Of a DNA stretch of 64,000 bases, positions 52,687 through 61,184 are shown piece by piece (the first letter of the stretch is position 1; the number at the start of each line of letters is the position of its first letter). Where the stretch lies: contig CBINFS010000001.1 in assembly GCA_966250015.1 (NCBI GenBank), positions 186,001-250,000 on the forward strand, given 5' to 3'. The notes beneath the pieces were generated by a model. The model was not told where the DNA came from. It worked only from the letters and a program-made list of their open reading frames with translations, and searched no databases. Made by a program: the position numbers and the translations under genes. Origin of the DNA: CBINFS01 sp966250015. Its GTDB lineage: Bacteria > Bacteroidota > Rhodothermia > Rhodothermales > DASSAV01.

Positions 52687-55659
52687 ATGGACGAACGCAT
52701 CATCATTCGAGGCGCTCGCGAGCACAATCTCAAAAACATCGACCTGGACATACCGCGAAACCAGCTGGTCGTGATAACCGGCCTGTCGGGTTCGGGGAAG
52801 TCGAGCCTGGCCTTCGACACGATTTACGCCGAAGGTCAGCGGCGATACATGGAGAGCCTGAGTGCGTACGCGAGGCAGTTTCTCGGGATGATGGAGCGCC
52901 CCGACGTCGATTTCATCGACGGTTTGTCTCCGGTCATTGCCATCGAGCAAAAGACGGTCAGCCGGAACCCTCGCTCGACGGTGGGGACCGTTACGGAGAT
53001 CTACGACTTCTTACGCCTTCTTTTTGCGCGGGCGGGTACCGCGTACTCGTACGTCTCCGGCGCCCCGATGCGCAAGCAGTCCGACGACGAGATCATCGAC
53101 GGCATCCTCCAGTTTCCGGAGGGCACCCGCGTCCTGATCCTTGCGCCGCTCGTGAAGGGACGAAAAGGCCATTATCGCGAGCTGTTCGAGCAGATCACGC
53201 GCCAGGGATTCCAGCGCGTCCGCATCGACGGGGAGGTGCGTGAGGTCACACAGGGGATGCGCGTCGACCGGTACAAGACGCACGACATCGAAGTGGTCGT
53301 GGACCGGATCGTGGTGAAGGAGGGCGTGCGGCCCCGCGTGAGCCAGTCGGTGGAGACGGCGCTCGGGATGGGGAGCGGGACCCTGATTGCCTGCGTCGTC
53401 GGCCTCCCGGAAGACGCTGAAGGAAATTTTCCTTCGGTGCCTTACGACGTCCTGTTCAGCCGGCATTTGTTTAGCCCGGAGGACGGGATCTCCTACGATG
53501 ATCCGTCCCCGAACACCTTTTCGTTCAACTCACCCTACGGCGCGTGTCCGGTCTGTAACGGCCTCGGCTCGCAACGCGAGCTCGACATCGATTTGCTTAT
53601 TCCAGACAAATCGAAATCGATCGCGGAAGGCGCACTGGCCCCTATTGGCAAACCGCGGGACATCTGGATTTTCAGCCAGCTACGGGCAGTCGCCGACGCC
53701 TACGGCTTCGACTTCGACACGCCATTCAACCGCCTTTCGGAGGAGCAGCAAAACGTGATTCTCCACGGGGCCGGTGACCGGCAGTTCGACATCGTTTATC
53801 ACTACAAGGATCGGGAGGTTCGCTACAAGCATCGCTTCGGCGGACTTTTCGAACACCTGCACCACACGTACGACAGCACGACGTCTCCATCGCAACGGAA
53901 GTGGGCCGAGTCCTACATGCGGGAGATGCCCTGCAAGGAGTGCGGAGGAGGCCGGTTAAAACGGGAGAGCCTCTCGTATAGAATCGGCGGGAAAAACATC
54001 GCCGAGCTGGTGGCGATGGACCTGACGTCGCTGCGCCGATTCTTCGACGACGTGGAGTTCAGCGAGCGGAATCGAATCATCGCGGAGCCGATCATAAAAG
54101 AGATCTGCGAGCGGCTCGACTTTTTGATCAACGTCGGAGTAGAGTATCTGAACCTCGATCGTCCGGCGCGGACGCTTTCCGGCGGCGAAAGCCAGCGAAT
54201 TCGGCTGGCCACGCAGATCGGCACGCAGCTCGTCGGCGTGCTCTACGTGCTGGACGAACCGAGCATCGGGCTTCACCCGCGGGACAACCATCGGTTGATC
54301 GAATCACTCAAGTTGCTGCGCGACCTCGACAACTCCGTGCTCGTCGTAGAGCACGACCGGGACATGATCGAATCGGCAGATTTCGTCGTTGATCTCGGCC
54401 CGGGCGCCGGTGAGCGTGGAGGAGAGGTCGTTCGAGCGGCATCGCCGAAGGAGTTGCTGGTTTCGTCAAACGGCCACGTGGGCCTGACGGCCTCATACCT
54501 GAAAGGGGAAAAGCACATCGGTGTCCCGAAGCATCGCCGGCCCGGAAATGGCCAGCACCTGCGCCTGTACGGAGCAACCGGACACAACCTCAAGGGGGAC
54601 ACGCTGGACCTTCCGCTGGGCATGTTCGTCTGCGTGACGGGCGTGTCCGGATCGGGCAAGTCGAGCCTGATCAACCAAACGTTATATCCGATCCTGGCCG
54701 GCCGTTTCCACCATGCCCGTGAGGTCCCGCTGCCGTACGAACGGATCGAGGGACTCGAACACATCGATAAGGTGATCGACATCGATCAGAGCCCGATCGG
54801 CCGTACGCCCCGGTCGAATCCGGCGACCTACACGGGTCTTTTCAGCCACATCCGCGATCTTTTTGCGCTTCTGCCGGAGTCCAAGATCCGGGGTTATAAG
54901 CCCGGCCGTTTTTCCTTCAACGTGAAGGGAGGACGGTGCGAGACGTGTAAGGGCGCCGGGATCGTAAAGCTGGAGATGAATTTCCTCCCGGACGTCTACG
55001 TCGAATGTGAGACTTGTCACGGCAAACGCTACAACGCCGAGACCCTCGAAGTCCGCTACAAAGGCAAATCCATCGCGGACGTTCTCAACATGACGGTGGC
55101 GGAGGCGCTGGAATTTTTCGAGAACGTGCCCAGGATCGAGCGGAAACTGAGAACGCTTCATTCGGTGGGGCTCGATTACATTCGCCTGGGCCAGCAGGCC
55201 ACACGCCTGTCGGGGGGTGAAGCCCAGCGGGTCAAGCTCTCGAAGGAGCTCTCCCGTCCGGGCACGGGGAAAACGCTGTACATCCTGGATGAGCCCACGA
55301 CGGGTCTACATTTCGAGGACATTCGCCAGCTTCTGCTGGTGCTACAGGCACTCGTGCGAAAAGGGAATACGGTGCTCGTCATCGAGCACAACATGGACGT
55401 CGTCAAGGTGGCGGACTGGGTGATCGACATGGGTCCCGAAGGAGGCGAAGCCGGCGGCTCCATCATCTTCTCCGGCACTCCGGAAGACCTGGTCAAAAGC
55501 GGCACCTACACCGGGCAGGCCCTCAAAATCGAGCTCGAACGATCGGCCTACGCTCCGTCCGAAAACGGCATGGACGAGCTAATCGACCTCGATTCTCTGG
55601 TGGCTGACGACGAAGAAGCGGACGAAAGCGACCTGGAAGAGGAAGCCGAAGAAGAGTAA
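52687..55659 (+). CDS. uvrA: Excinuclease ABC subunit A
   Basis: A 990-residue UvrA for nucleotide excision repair. The ATG at 52687 (MDERIIIRGAREHNL) is preferred to an in-frame TTG at 52666. The two ABC domains have Walker A motifs in GLSGSGKSSLAFDTIYAEG (near residue 34) and GVSGSGKSSLINQTLYP (near 650). ABC signatures are LSGGESQRIRLATQIG and LSGGEAQRVKLSKELS. Zinc sites include CPVC/CKECGGGRL and CETCKGAG/CETCHGKRY. It is about 50 residues longer than E. coli UvrA because of an acidic C-terminal tail (LDSLVADDEEADESDLEEEA). Confidence 0.97.
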   Translation: MDERIIIRGAREHNLKNIDLDIPRNQLVVITGLSGSGKSSLAFDTIYAEGQRRYMESLSAYARQFLGMMERPDVDFIDGLSPVIAIEQKTVSRNPRSTVGTVTEIYDFLRLLFARAGTAYSYVSGAPMRKQSDDEIIDGILQFPEGTRVLILAPLVKGRKGHYRELFEQITRQGFQRVRIDGEVREVTQGMRVDRYKTHDIEVVVDRIVVKEGVRPRVSQSVETALGMGSGTLIACVVGLPEDAEGNFPSVPYDVLFSRHLFSPEDGISYDDPSPNTFSFNSPYGACPVCNGLGSQRELDIDLLIPDKSKSIAEGALAPIGKPRDIWIFSQLRAVADAYGFDFDTPFNRLSEEQQNVILHGAGDRQFDIVYHYKDREVRYKHRFGGLFEHLHHTYDSTTSPSQRKWAESYMREMPCKECGGGRLKRESLSYRIGGKNIAELVAMDLTSLRRFFDDVEFSERNRIIAEPIIKEICERLDFLINVGVEYLNLDRPARTLSGGESQRIRLATQIGTQLVGVLYVLDEPSIGLHPRDNHRLIESLKLLRDLDNSVLVVEHDRDMIESADFVVDLGPGAGERGGEVVRAASPKELLVSSNGHVGLTASYLKGEKHIGVPKHRRPGNGQHLRLYGATGHNLKGDTLDLPLGMFVCVTGVSGSGKSSLINQTLYPILAGRFHHAREVPLPYERIEGLEHIDKVIDIDQSPIGRTPRSNPATYTGLFSHIRDLFALLPESKIRGYKPGRFSFNVKGGRCETCKGAGIVKLEMNFLPDVYVECETCHGKRYNAETLEVRYKGKSIADVLNMTVAEALEFFENVPRIERKLRTLHSVGLDYIRLGQQATRLSGGEAQRVKLSKELSRPGTGKTLYILDEPTTGLHFEDIRQLLLVLQALVRKGNTVLVIEHNMDVVKVADWVIDMGPEGGEAGGSIIFSGTPEDLVKSGTYTGQALKIELERSAYAPSENGMDELIDLDSLVADDEEADESDLEEEAEEE

Positions 55660-55765
55660 AAAAGGCGTTCGGATCTTCCATCGTGATCGTTTGTTTTCCC
55701 GGTTTGTCCCGGAAATGCGGGGGCGTCAAACAACTCTTTTCTGGTCGGTTAGCACGACTACACGG

Positions 55766-56353
55766 ATGGAATTTGTCATAGAAGTGGCGGGTCCCCAACA
55801 TTTGACCTATGCAGAAGAGATTTGCAGGGTCATCGAGGAAGCCGCAAAGGCGAGAGGTACCGGTATTGCCAAACGTGATCCGGAGTACATCCGCAAGAAA
55901 ATTCAGGAGGGAAAAGCGGTAATCGCCCTTCACGGAGAGGAATTCGCAGGATTTTGTTATATCGAGACCTGGAGTCACAACAAATACGTGGCGAACTCGG
56001 GCCTCATCGTGGCGCCACCTTTCCGAAAGGCCGGGCTGGCGAAACGAATCAAGAAGATGGCGTTCGACCTCTCCCGCAGCCGCTTTCCGGAGGCGAAAAT
56101 CTTCGGCATCACGACGAGCCTGGCGGTCATGAAGATCAACTCGGAGCTGGGCTACAAACCGGTGACCTTCTCAGAGCTGACCACCGACGAGGAATTCTGG
56201 AACGGGTGCCGGAGCTGTCCGAACTTCGACGTGCTCACCCGCACCAATCGGACGATGTGCCTCTGCACGGGGATGCTGTATGACCCTGCCGAAGAGCTCA
56301 AAGCACGTCGGAACGGCCAACCGGAAGGGGAAGAGGGGGCACAACCATCCTGA
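55766..56353 (+). CDS. GNAT family N-acetyltransferase with cysteine-rich C-terminus
   Basis: A 195-residue GNAT domain protein from the ATG at 55766. The acetyl-CoA-binding region is FRKAGLAKRIKKMAFDLS (the Q/RxxGxG/A-type loop), preceded by SGLIVAPPF. Its C-terminal part, FWNGCRSCPNFDVLTRTNRT then MCLCTGMLYD, has two cysteine pairs. As I recall, proteins with this layout occur in the arginine biosynthesis clusters of Bacteroidota and are proposed to acylate glutamate. Here it is alone downstream of uvrA (107 nt), so its substrate is unproven. Confidence 0.85.
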   Translation: MEFVIEVAGPQHLTYAEEICRVIEEAAKARGTGIAKRDPEYIRKKIQEGKAVIALHGEEFAGFCYIETWSHNKYVANSGLIVAPPFRKAGLAKRIKKMAFDLSRSRFPEAKIFGITTSLAVMKINSELGYKPVTFSELTTDEEFWNGCRSCPNFDVLTRTNRTMCLCTGMLYDPAEELKARRNGQPEGEEGAQPS

Positions 56354-56442
56354 CAGGCGGATTGTTTTCTGCACACGAAGACAGGCTTCATTATTGGTGG
56401 AGGAGTGCTGCTCGTGCCCTCCAGCAATTCCTGAAGGCCACA

Positions 56443-56588
56443 TTTCATAAAGATCCCTAGTCAATTCTTTCCTCGGGATGACAAAGTGGAGTGACAGGAA
56501 TGGCAATGAGGCCAGATACCTGCCCATACCTCTCTACTTGTCATTCCGAACCCGCAAAGCGGGTGAGGAATCTTCCCGAAGTGCGGCC
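56443..56588 (+). repeat. Dispersed repeat, copy 2 (family A/B)
   Basis: The second copy of the unit at 34750-34889: TTTCATAAAGATCCCTAGTC onwards, CGGGATGACA, then GTCATTCCGAACCCGC and GTGAGGAATCTTCCCGAAGT. The inner hairpin CCCGCAAAGCGGG is specific to this copy. Orientation is the same. Confidence 0.85.
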
Positions 56589-56711
56589 ATTCTGGTAGGC
56601 TCCAGAGGCGAATGCTTCCGTATGTTCCGGCATGGCCGGGATGACGTGGTGTTGGGAGTGTGGTGAGTGAAAACGATCACGTTGGGAGAGGCTTAAGCGT
56701 AATAAAATTAA

Positions 56712-56814
56712 GTCATTCCGGACTTGATCCGGAATCCAGGAGGGAGCTGCGCGAGGCCAATCCGTTAAGTCTGATAGAACCGTTGCCAGGATCTCCGCAT
56801 TCGCGGAGATGACG
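56712..56814 (+). repeat. Dispersed repeat, copy 2 (family C)
   Basis: GTCATTCCGGACTTGATCCG then GAATCCAG, a variable middle, and ATCTCCGCATTCGCGGAGAT with GACG; the end is itself an inverted repeat (ATCTCCGC/GCGGAGAT). It matches the unit at 35498-35601 in order, length and ends. Confidence 0.8.
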
Positions 56815-57209
56815 TGTTGGGTAAGGTTGAAGTACAATATCACGTCCCGCCTTCGGTCTCCATCTCATCAAAAAATCATCTGCGCTAATCTGCGCCATCG
56901 GCGGATTTTTTAAGCCTTCGCGTGTGTCCTATCAGTCAAAGTCAGGGGGTACCCGTTCTCAATTGTGATCCACCGTCAAGTCATCCCCTGGGGACTCGTT
57001 GTATGTAGCCTCCAGCCGATAGGCGTGTGCAGCATTTTGAACAGAATGGGCGCAACGGCTTGGATCGCTATCTTTCGATTCAAACAGTTTGACGGCGGGT
57101 AGGCCGATTTCGAGCATTAAATCCGTCAGGGTACGGATTTTGCGTTAAGAATGGGTGGGTGTGCGAAAGCGCTACGTTCAATCACCGTACACTCGACCAC
57201 CTTCCTGCC

Positions 57210-57689
57210 ATGCGAAAACCAATTTTGCTAATCGCCGTAGCCGGTCTGAGCCTGCTGTTTCTCTTCGGATGTTCGCCCTACGGGTACACCTCGGTGATGC
57301 GGTTCCCGGATGAATGGCACAGGCGTGCCAGGAACTATGGTTACCGCGTCGATCAAGACGTGCGCGAATACGTCCGTTTCGTCGATCGGCACGTGGGCTT
57401 GAGTAATCAGCAAGCGCGCCGGATCGACCGGATGCTCACCGAGCGGACGTACCGGTTGATCGAGCGTAGCCGCAACCCGGAACGTGTATATCCCTTTCCT
57501 CGTCGCTACGTCAGGGACCAGAATAACACCGAGCGTCGATTCTGGCGGTCTGCCGACGCGACCATCGAGCGGTATCTCGACCGAAGACAGCGACGGGAGT
57601 ATCGTGATCTCGTCCGCCGAGAGTTCCAAAGTCGGGACCGTTACGACCGTCGATATGATCGGAATGATCGTCGCTACGATCGGGATTAG
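57210..57689 (+). CDS. Small lipoprotein with Arg/Tyr/Asp-rich repeats
   Basis: A 159-residue lipoprotein. The signal peptide and lipobox are in MRKPILLIAVAGLSLLFLFG followed by C. The mature part is strongly basic, with many Arg and Tyr residues (RRARNYGYRVDQDVREYVRF) and a GLSNQQARRIDRMLTERTYR segment that resembles the LTxxQ-type helix of Spy/CpxP-like chaperones. The C-terminus has near-repeats of Asp-Arg-Tyr-Asp (RYDRRYDRNDRRYDRD). This could be a periplasmic stress-responsive chaperone, but the similarity is weak. It stands alone and ends near a bidirectional terminator. Confidence 0.75.
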   Translation: MRKPILLIAVAGLSLLFLFGCSPYGYTSVMRFPDEWHRRARNYGYRVDQDVREYVRFVDRHVGLSNQQARRIDRMLTERTYRLIERSRNPERVYPFPRRYVRDQNNTERRFWRSADATIERYLDRRQRREYRDLVRREFQSRDRYDRRYDRNDRRYDRD

Positions 57690-57735
57690 CCGCCCGACCA
57701 TGGCCAAAATTTGAACGATAGCCTCCTACTGCCAG

Positions 57736-57779
57736 AGAAAAGCCCCACTACCCGATTTGCCGGATAGTGGGGCTTTTCG
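57736..57779. terminator. Bidirectional terminator
   Basis: GAAAAGCCCCACTA (57737-57750) pairs with TAGTGGGGCTTTTC (57765-57778), with further pairing of CCG/CGG inside. It lies between the convergent Arg-rich lipoprotein and FadL-type genes, and both sides carry a T-rich end within the stem. Confidence 0.85.
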
Positions 57780-57822
57780 GTCCTTTTCACCTCTTCTGAT
57801 ACGAGGCAACCGGATTCGATTC

Positions 57823-59241
57823 CTAGAGACGGACCGTAACGGTGGCGGCCACGATGTTCGCGCCGAAGCTGTAAACACCCGAGTTCAGGGCCGTCGTGGG
57901 ACGTTGTCCTGGCGCAGCGTCGACGATGCGTCCGTCACGATCCGACTGGTGCAGGTACTGATACGCCGCATTGATCTCGACGGACGGGACCGGCTGCCAG
58001 CCTAGGCCGATGGTAAACTCGACGCGTGATGCTTCCGGAAGCAGCGGGGTGACGGTCTCGTCGGGCGCTGCCGCTCCGTGTGTGAGAAAGCCGCCCCGTA
58101 CTTTCCAGGCGTCGTTCAGCGCATACTCGGCGCCAAGCCGGATCGCGTGCGTGTCGCTGTATCCTTCATATTGTTCGAGATCGGGTGCGTTCTCAAGGTC
58201 GACAACGATTTCATCGAAGGTCGACCATCCGGACCACTGGTAGTCGGCGAAGAGGGCGAGGCTGTTCGTCGCCTGGAAGCTCGCGCCGGCAACGAACTGG
58301 GCGGGCATCGTGATTTCAGTGGTTCCGGACTGTGCACCAAGCGCTCCGCCCGTACCGAAGATGCCGCTACCCAGGAGCACCGCGTCGATCGGGGCGCCAG
58401 CTAGTGGGCCCAGCGCCGGGTTCTGGGGAAGTGACAGCCCGGTTGGGATCTGTTCGAACTCGGCATCTCCTTCATACTCGATTTTGACCGGCAGCAGGTA
58501 CCGTGCACCCAGGCTTACCCGATCGGTTGCCTTGAACTGGACGCCGAAGTGCCCGCCAAAACCTGTTGCGCCGCTCGCCGAAATTTTTGCTTCCGCAAAG
58601 TCCGTGCGCAGCGGTACGCCGAGCTGCTGAAACGTCAGGCCGGCGCCCGGGACGGTTTGCTGCGAGAGGTCGAGGCGCCTGTTGAGCTCCACGCCTGCGA
58701 TGACGTACGTAAAGCCTGCTCCGACCGAAAGCTGCTCGGTGATCCGGTATGCAACGGTCGGCTGGACGTAGATGGATTGCAGGCTGTTGTCGAACCCGAG
58801 GAAGCGGCCGTCGAAGTCCAGCGGCCACTGCGTCCCAAGGCCGTACGGTACGTACACGCCGAGTCCTGCAGCAAACCGCTCGTTGAAGCCGTACGTGGCA
58901 TACACGTGCGGGACGAAGGACGGGTCGTTCTGAAGCTCGCTAGCCCTGCCAGACTGGTTATCGGTGAACTCTCCGAAAGGGGCGATGACCGTCGTTCCGA
59001 TGCTGAGGGTCAGGCCGGTGCGATTGACGATACCTGCCGGGTTATAAAAAACGGCCGAGCCGTCGTCGCACGTGCTCGCCACCGTGGCGCCCGCGCGACC
59101 GGTGGCACAGGTGCCATGCTCGTAAACGGAGAATCCCTGTGCAGCGGCGCTGTGGGTGAAAACCGGGGCGAGAAGCACCCCGATTAGCAGTAAGCCGCCA
59201 AGAAGGCTTCTCCTCGTTAAAAACAGTAGCTTTTCCAGCAT
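57823..59241 (-). CDS. FadL/TodX family outer-membrane transport protein
   Basis: A 472-residue outer-membrane beta-barrel. AAGGAGG precedes the ATG at an ideal distance. The signal peptide ends in a Ala-rich stretch (LLAPVFTHSAAAQG). FadL-type traits: the N-terminal hatch start GFSVYEHGTCATGRAGATVA, then DGSAVFYNPAGIVNRTGLTL (the NPA motif), and GVYVPYGLGTQWP; the C-terminus ends in aromatic strands. It is probably a channel for hydrophobic compounds such as long-chain fatty acids. A pair of cysteines is near residue 47-58 (CATGRAG and STCDDG), which may form a disulfide. Confidence 0.9.
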   Translation of the reverse strand: MLEKLLFLTRRSLLGGLLLIGVLLAPVFTHSAAAQGFSVYEHGTCATGRAGATVASTCDDGSAVFYNPAGIVNRTGLTLSIGTTVIAPFGEFTDNQSGRASELQNDPSFVPHVYATYGFNERFAAGLGVYVPYGLGTQWPLDFDGRFLGFDNSLQSIYVQPTVAYRITEQLSVGAGFTYVIAGVELNRRLDLSQQTVPGAGLTFQQLGVPLRTDFAEAKISASGATGFGGHFGVQFKATDRVSLGARYLLPVKIEYEGDAEFEQIPTGLSLPQNPALGPLAGAPIDAVLLGSGIFGTGGALGAQSGTTEITMPAQFVAGASFQATNSLALFADYQWSGWSTFDEIVVDLENAPDLEQYEGYSDTHAIRLGAEYALNDAWKVRGGFLTHGAAAPDETVTPLLPEASRVEFTIGLGWQPVPSVEINAAYQYLHQSDRDGRIVDAAPGQRPTTALNSGVYSFGANIVAATVTVRL

Positions 59242-59626
59242 GTTTTCCTCCTTTTCAAATGGACAGGCGGACGATAAAAAATGGCTGCCCGGCCTAACCT
59301 GTTCTGCGAAACCGGCAGATGACGAGGCACAACAAGTAATCCATAGGATCGGAAATGCCGTTCCTGTTAAGTTCTTCGTGCTCGATCCCTGCCGTTTTTA
59401 AATTGGGTTTGTGTCAAATCCGATGAAAAGTAGGTAAACGGAATCTGAACGTCCAGTCACTTTGGCTTCGTACGCTTTCTTTAGCGGACGAGCAGTCTCC
59501 GAGAATGGCTGCTACACTCTGAATCAGGCGAACGTTTTGTCTTTTGAGTGTCCGTGTTGCGATGACAGGAATACCGCCCTATTTTTGAATCTTGCTTGAA
59601 GAAGGAATTTTAATCGTAATCAGTCC
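59242..59626. other. Intergenic region upstream of trpB2
   Basis: About 385 nt between divergent genes. Its left end carries the FadL-gene ribosome-binding site on the minus strand. It contains an AT-rich stretch at 59400-59440. No leader peptide with Trp codons, no T-box and no known riboswitch were recognised; nothing else is seen. Confidence 0.4.
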
Positions 59627-61000
59627 ATGACACAGCCTACAAAGATCATTCTCGCAGAGAAAGACGCTCCCACACACTGGTACAACATCGCGGCAGACAT
59701 GCCTGCGCTTGGGATTGAGATGCCCCCCGTATTGCATCCCGGCACCCATCAACCGATCGGTCCTGACGACCTCGCACCGCTCTTCCCCATGGCCCTGATC
59801 CAGCAGGAAGTCAGCACGGAACGGTACATCGAGATTCCGGACGAGGTGCGGGAGGTTTATCGACTCTGGCGGCCGACCCCTCTGATTCGGGCGCGTCACT
59901 GGGAAAAAGCGTTGGACACCCCTGCGGAGATCTATTACAAATATGAAGGCGTGAGCCCGTCGGGGAGCCACAAGACCAACACGGCCCTTGCGCAGGCGTA
60001 TTACAACGCAAGGGAAGGTACGAAACGGATCACGACGGAAACGGGAGCGGGGCAGTGGGGCAGCGCCCTGAGCTATGCCTGCCAGATTTTTGGGATCGAG
60101 TGCAAAGTGTACATGGTGCGGGTGAGCTACGAGCAGAAGCCGTACCGGCGCATCCTGATGGAGACGATGGGCGCCACGGTCATCCCTTCGCCGAGCCGTG
60201 AAACGCAGGCCGGCCGGGCAATCCTTGCCGAGCATCCGGACAGCTCCGGCAGCCTCGGCATCGCCATCAGCGAGGCGGTCGAGGAGGCTGTGTCGCGTGA
60301 CGACACGCACTATTCGCTGGGTAGCGTCCTGAACCACGTGATGCTACACCAGACGGTGATCGGTCAGGAGGTGATCAAGCAGCTCGAGCTGATCGGAGCC
60401 GACTGGCCGGACGTGGTGGTGGGCTGCACGGGAGGCGGCAGCAATTTCGCCGGCCTCGCCTTCCCATTCCTTGGCGCCATGGTGGAGCGGGGAGCGAAGA
60501 CGCGGATCCTGGCCGTTGAGCCGTCGGCCTCCCCAAGCCTCACGCGGGGCAAATACGCATACGACTTTGGCGACACGGCACGCCTGACGCCCCTGGTGAA
60601 AATGTATACCCTGGGCCACGACTTCGTCCCCGCGCCCATTCACGCGGGCGGGCTCCGTTATCACGGCATGAGCCCGCAGGTCAGCGCACTTCATCACAAG
60701 GGTTTGCTCGACGCCCGTGCCGCGAAACAGAACGAAATTTTTGAGGCCAACGTCAGTTTTGCGCGAGCCGAGGGCATTCTTCCAGCGCCTGAAACCGGTC
60801 ATGCCGTCTGGGGCGCCATGAAAGAAGCGCTCGAAGCCCGTGAGCGGGGAGAGCGACGTACGATCGTGCTCGGCCTCAGCGGACACGGCCACTTCGACCT
60901 TAGCTCTTACGAGGCGTACCTGTCCGGCAAGCTTGAGGATTACGAGTATCCCGAGGAGCAGGTAGAAGCCAGCCTGGCCGCCTTGCCGCAATTTGATTGA
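59627..61000 (+). CDS. trpB: Tryptophan synthase beta chain, TrpB2 type
   Basis: A 457-residue PLP enzyme of the longer TrpB2 group. The PLP lysine is in SPSGSHKTNTALAQAYYN (near residue 112). Other features: ETGAGQWGSALSYACQIF, CTGGGSNFAGLAFPF (phosphate cup), and the N-terminal extension with HWYNIAADMPALGIEMPPVL that is typical of TrpB2. TrpB2 enzymes often act without TrpA, on indole or on phosphoserine-derived aminoacrylate. No trpA or other trp gene lies near, supporting a stand-alone role. Followed by a terminator. Confidence 0.93.
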   Translation: MTQPTKIILAEKDAPTHWYNIAADMPALGIEMPPVLHPGTHQPIGPDDLAPLFPMALIQQEVSTERYIEIPDEVREVYRLWRPTPLIRARHWEKALDTPAEIYYKYEGVSPSGSHKTNTALAQAYYNAREGTKRITTETGAGQWGSALSYACQIFGIECKVYMVRVSYEQKPYRRILMETMGATVIPSPSRETQAGRAILAEHPDSSGSLGIAISEAVEEAVSRDDTHYSLGSVLNHVMLHQTVIGQEVIKQLELIGADWPDVVVGCTGGGSNFAGLAFPFLGAMVERGAKTRILAVEPSASPSLTRGKYAYDFGDTARLTPLVKMYTLGHDFVPAPIHAGGLRYHGMSPQVSALHHKGLLDARAAKQNEIFEANVSFARAEGILPAPETGHAVWGAMKEALEARERGERRTIVLGLSGHGHFDLSSYEAYLSGKLEDYEYPEEQVEASLAALPQFD

Positions 61001-61034
61001 CCCTGGATAATCCCGGGAAGGCAGACAGAAAAAC

Positions 61035-61078
61035 CGGAAAGGCCCTGACGCACAGACGCTGTGGTCGGGGCTTTTCCG
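61035..61078 (+). terminator. Terminator hairpin of trpB2
   Basis: CGGAAAGGCCCTGAC (61035-61049) pairs with GTCGGGGCTTTTCCG (61064-61078) with two G-U pairs. It starts 35 nt after the trpB stop. The T-run lies within the descending arm, so termination may be weaker than usual. Confidence 0.6.
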
Positions 61079-61184
61079 TGTGGTAAACGATTCTTTATAA
61101 AAACCTTGTTTTGGCGATTGGCTTCCATCGGCTACCTTACCGTTTGACGGCCCGTCCAGGCACCCTTCACGCACCCGGTCGCCC

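Larger units (their letters stand above)
56354..57209. other. Second repeat-rich gene-free region
   Basis: About 855 nt between the GNAT gene and the Arg-rich lipoprotein, containing A/B-type repeats (56443-56588) and a C-type repeat (56712-56814) in the same order and orientation as in the 34.7-35.6 kb gap. A further short repetitive stretch (CATCTGCGCTAATCTGCGCC, 56878-56897) lies at 56870-56912. The rest is non-coding by appearance. Confidence 0.75.
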
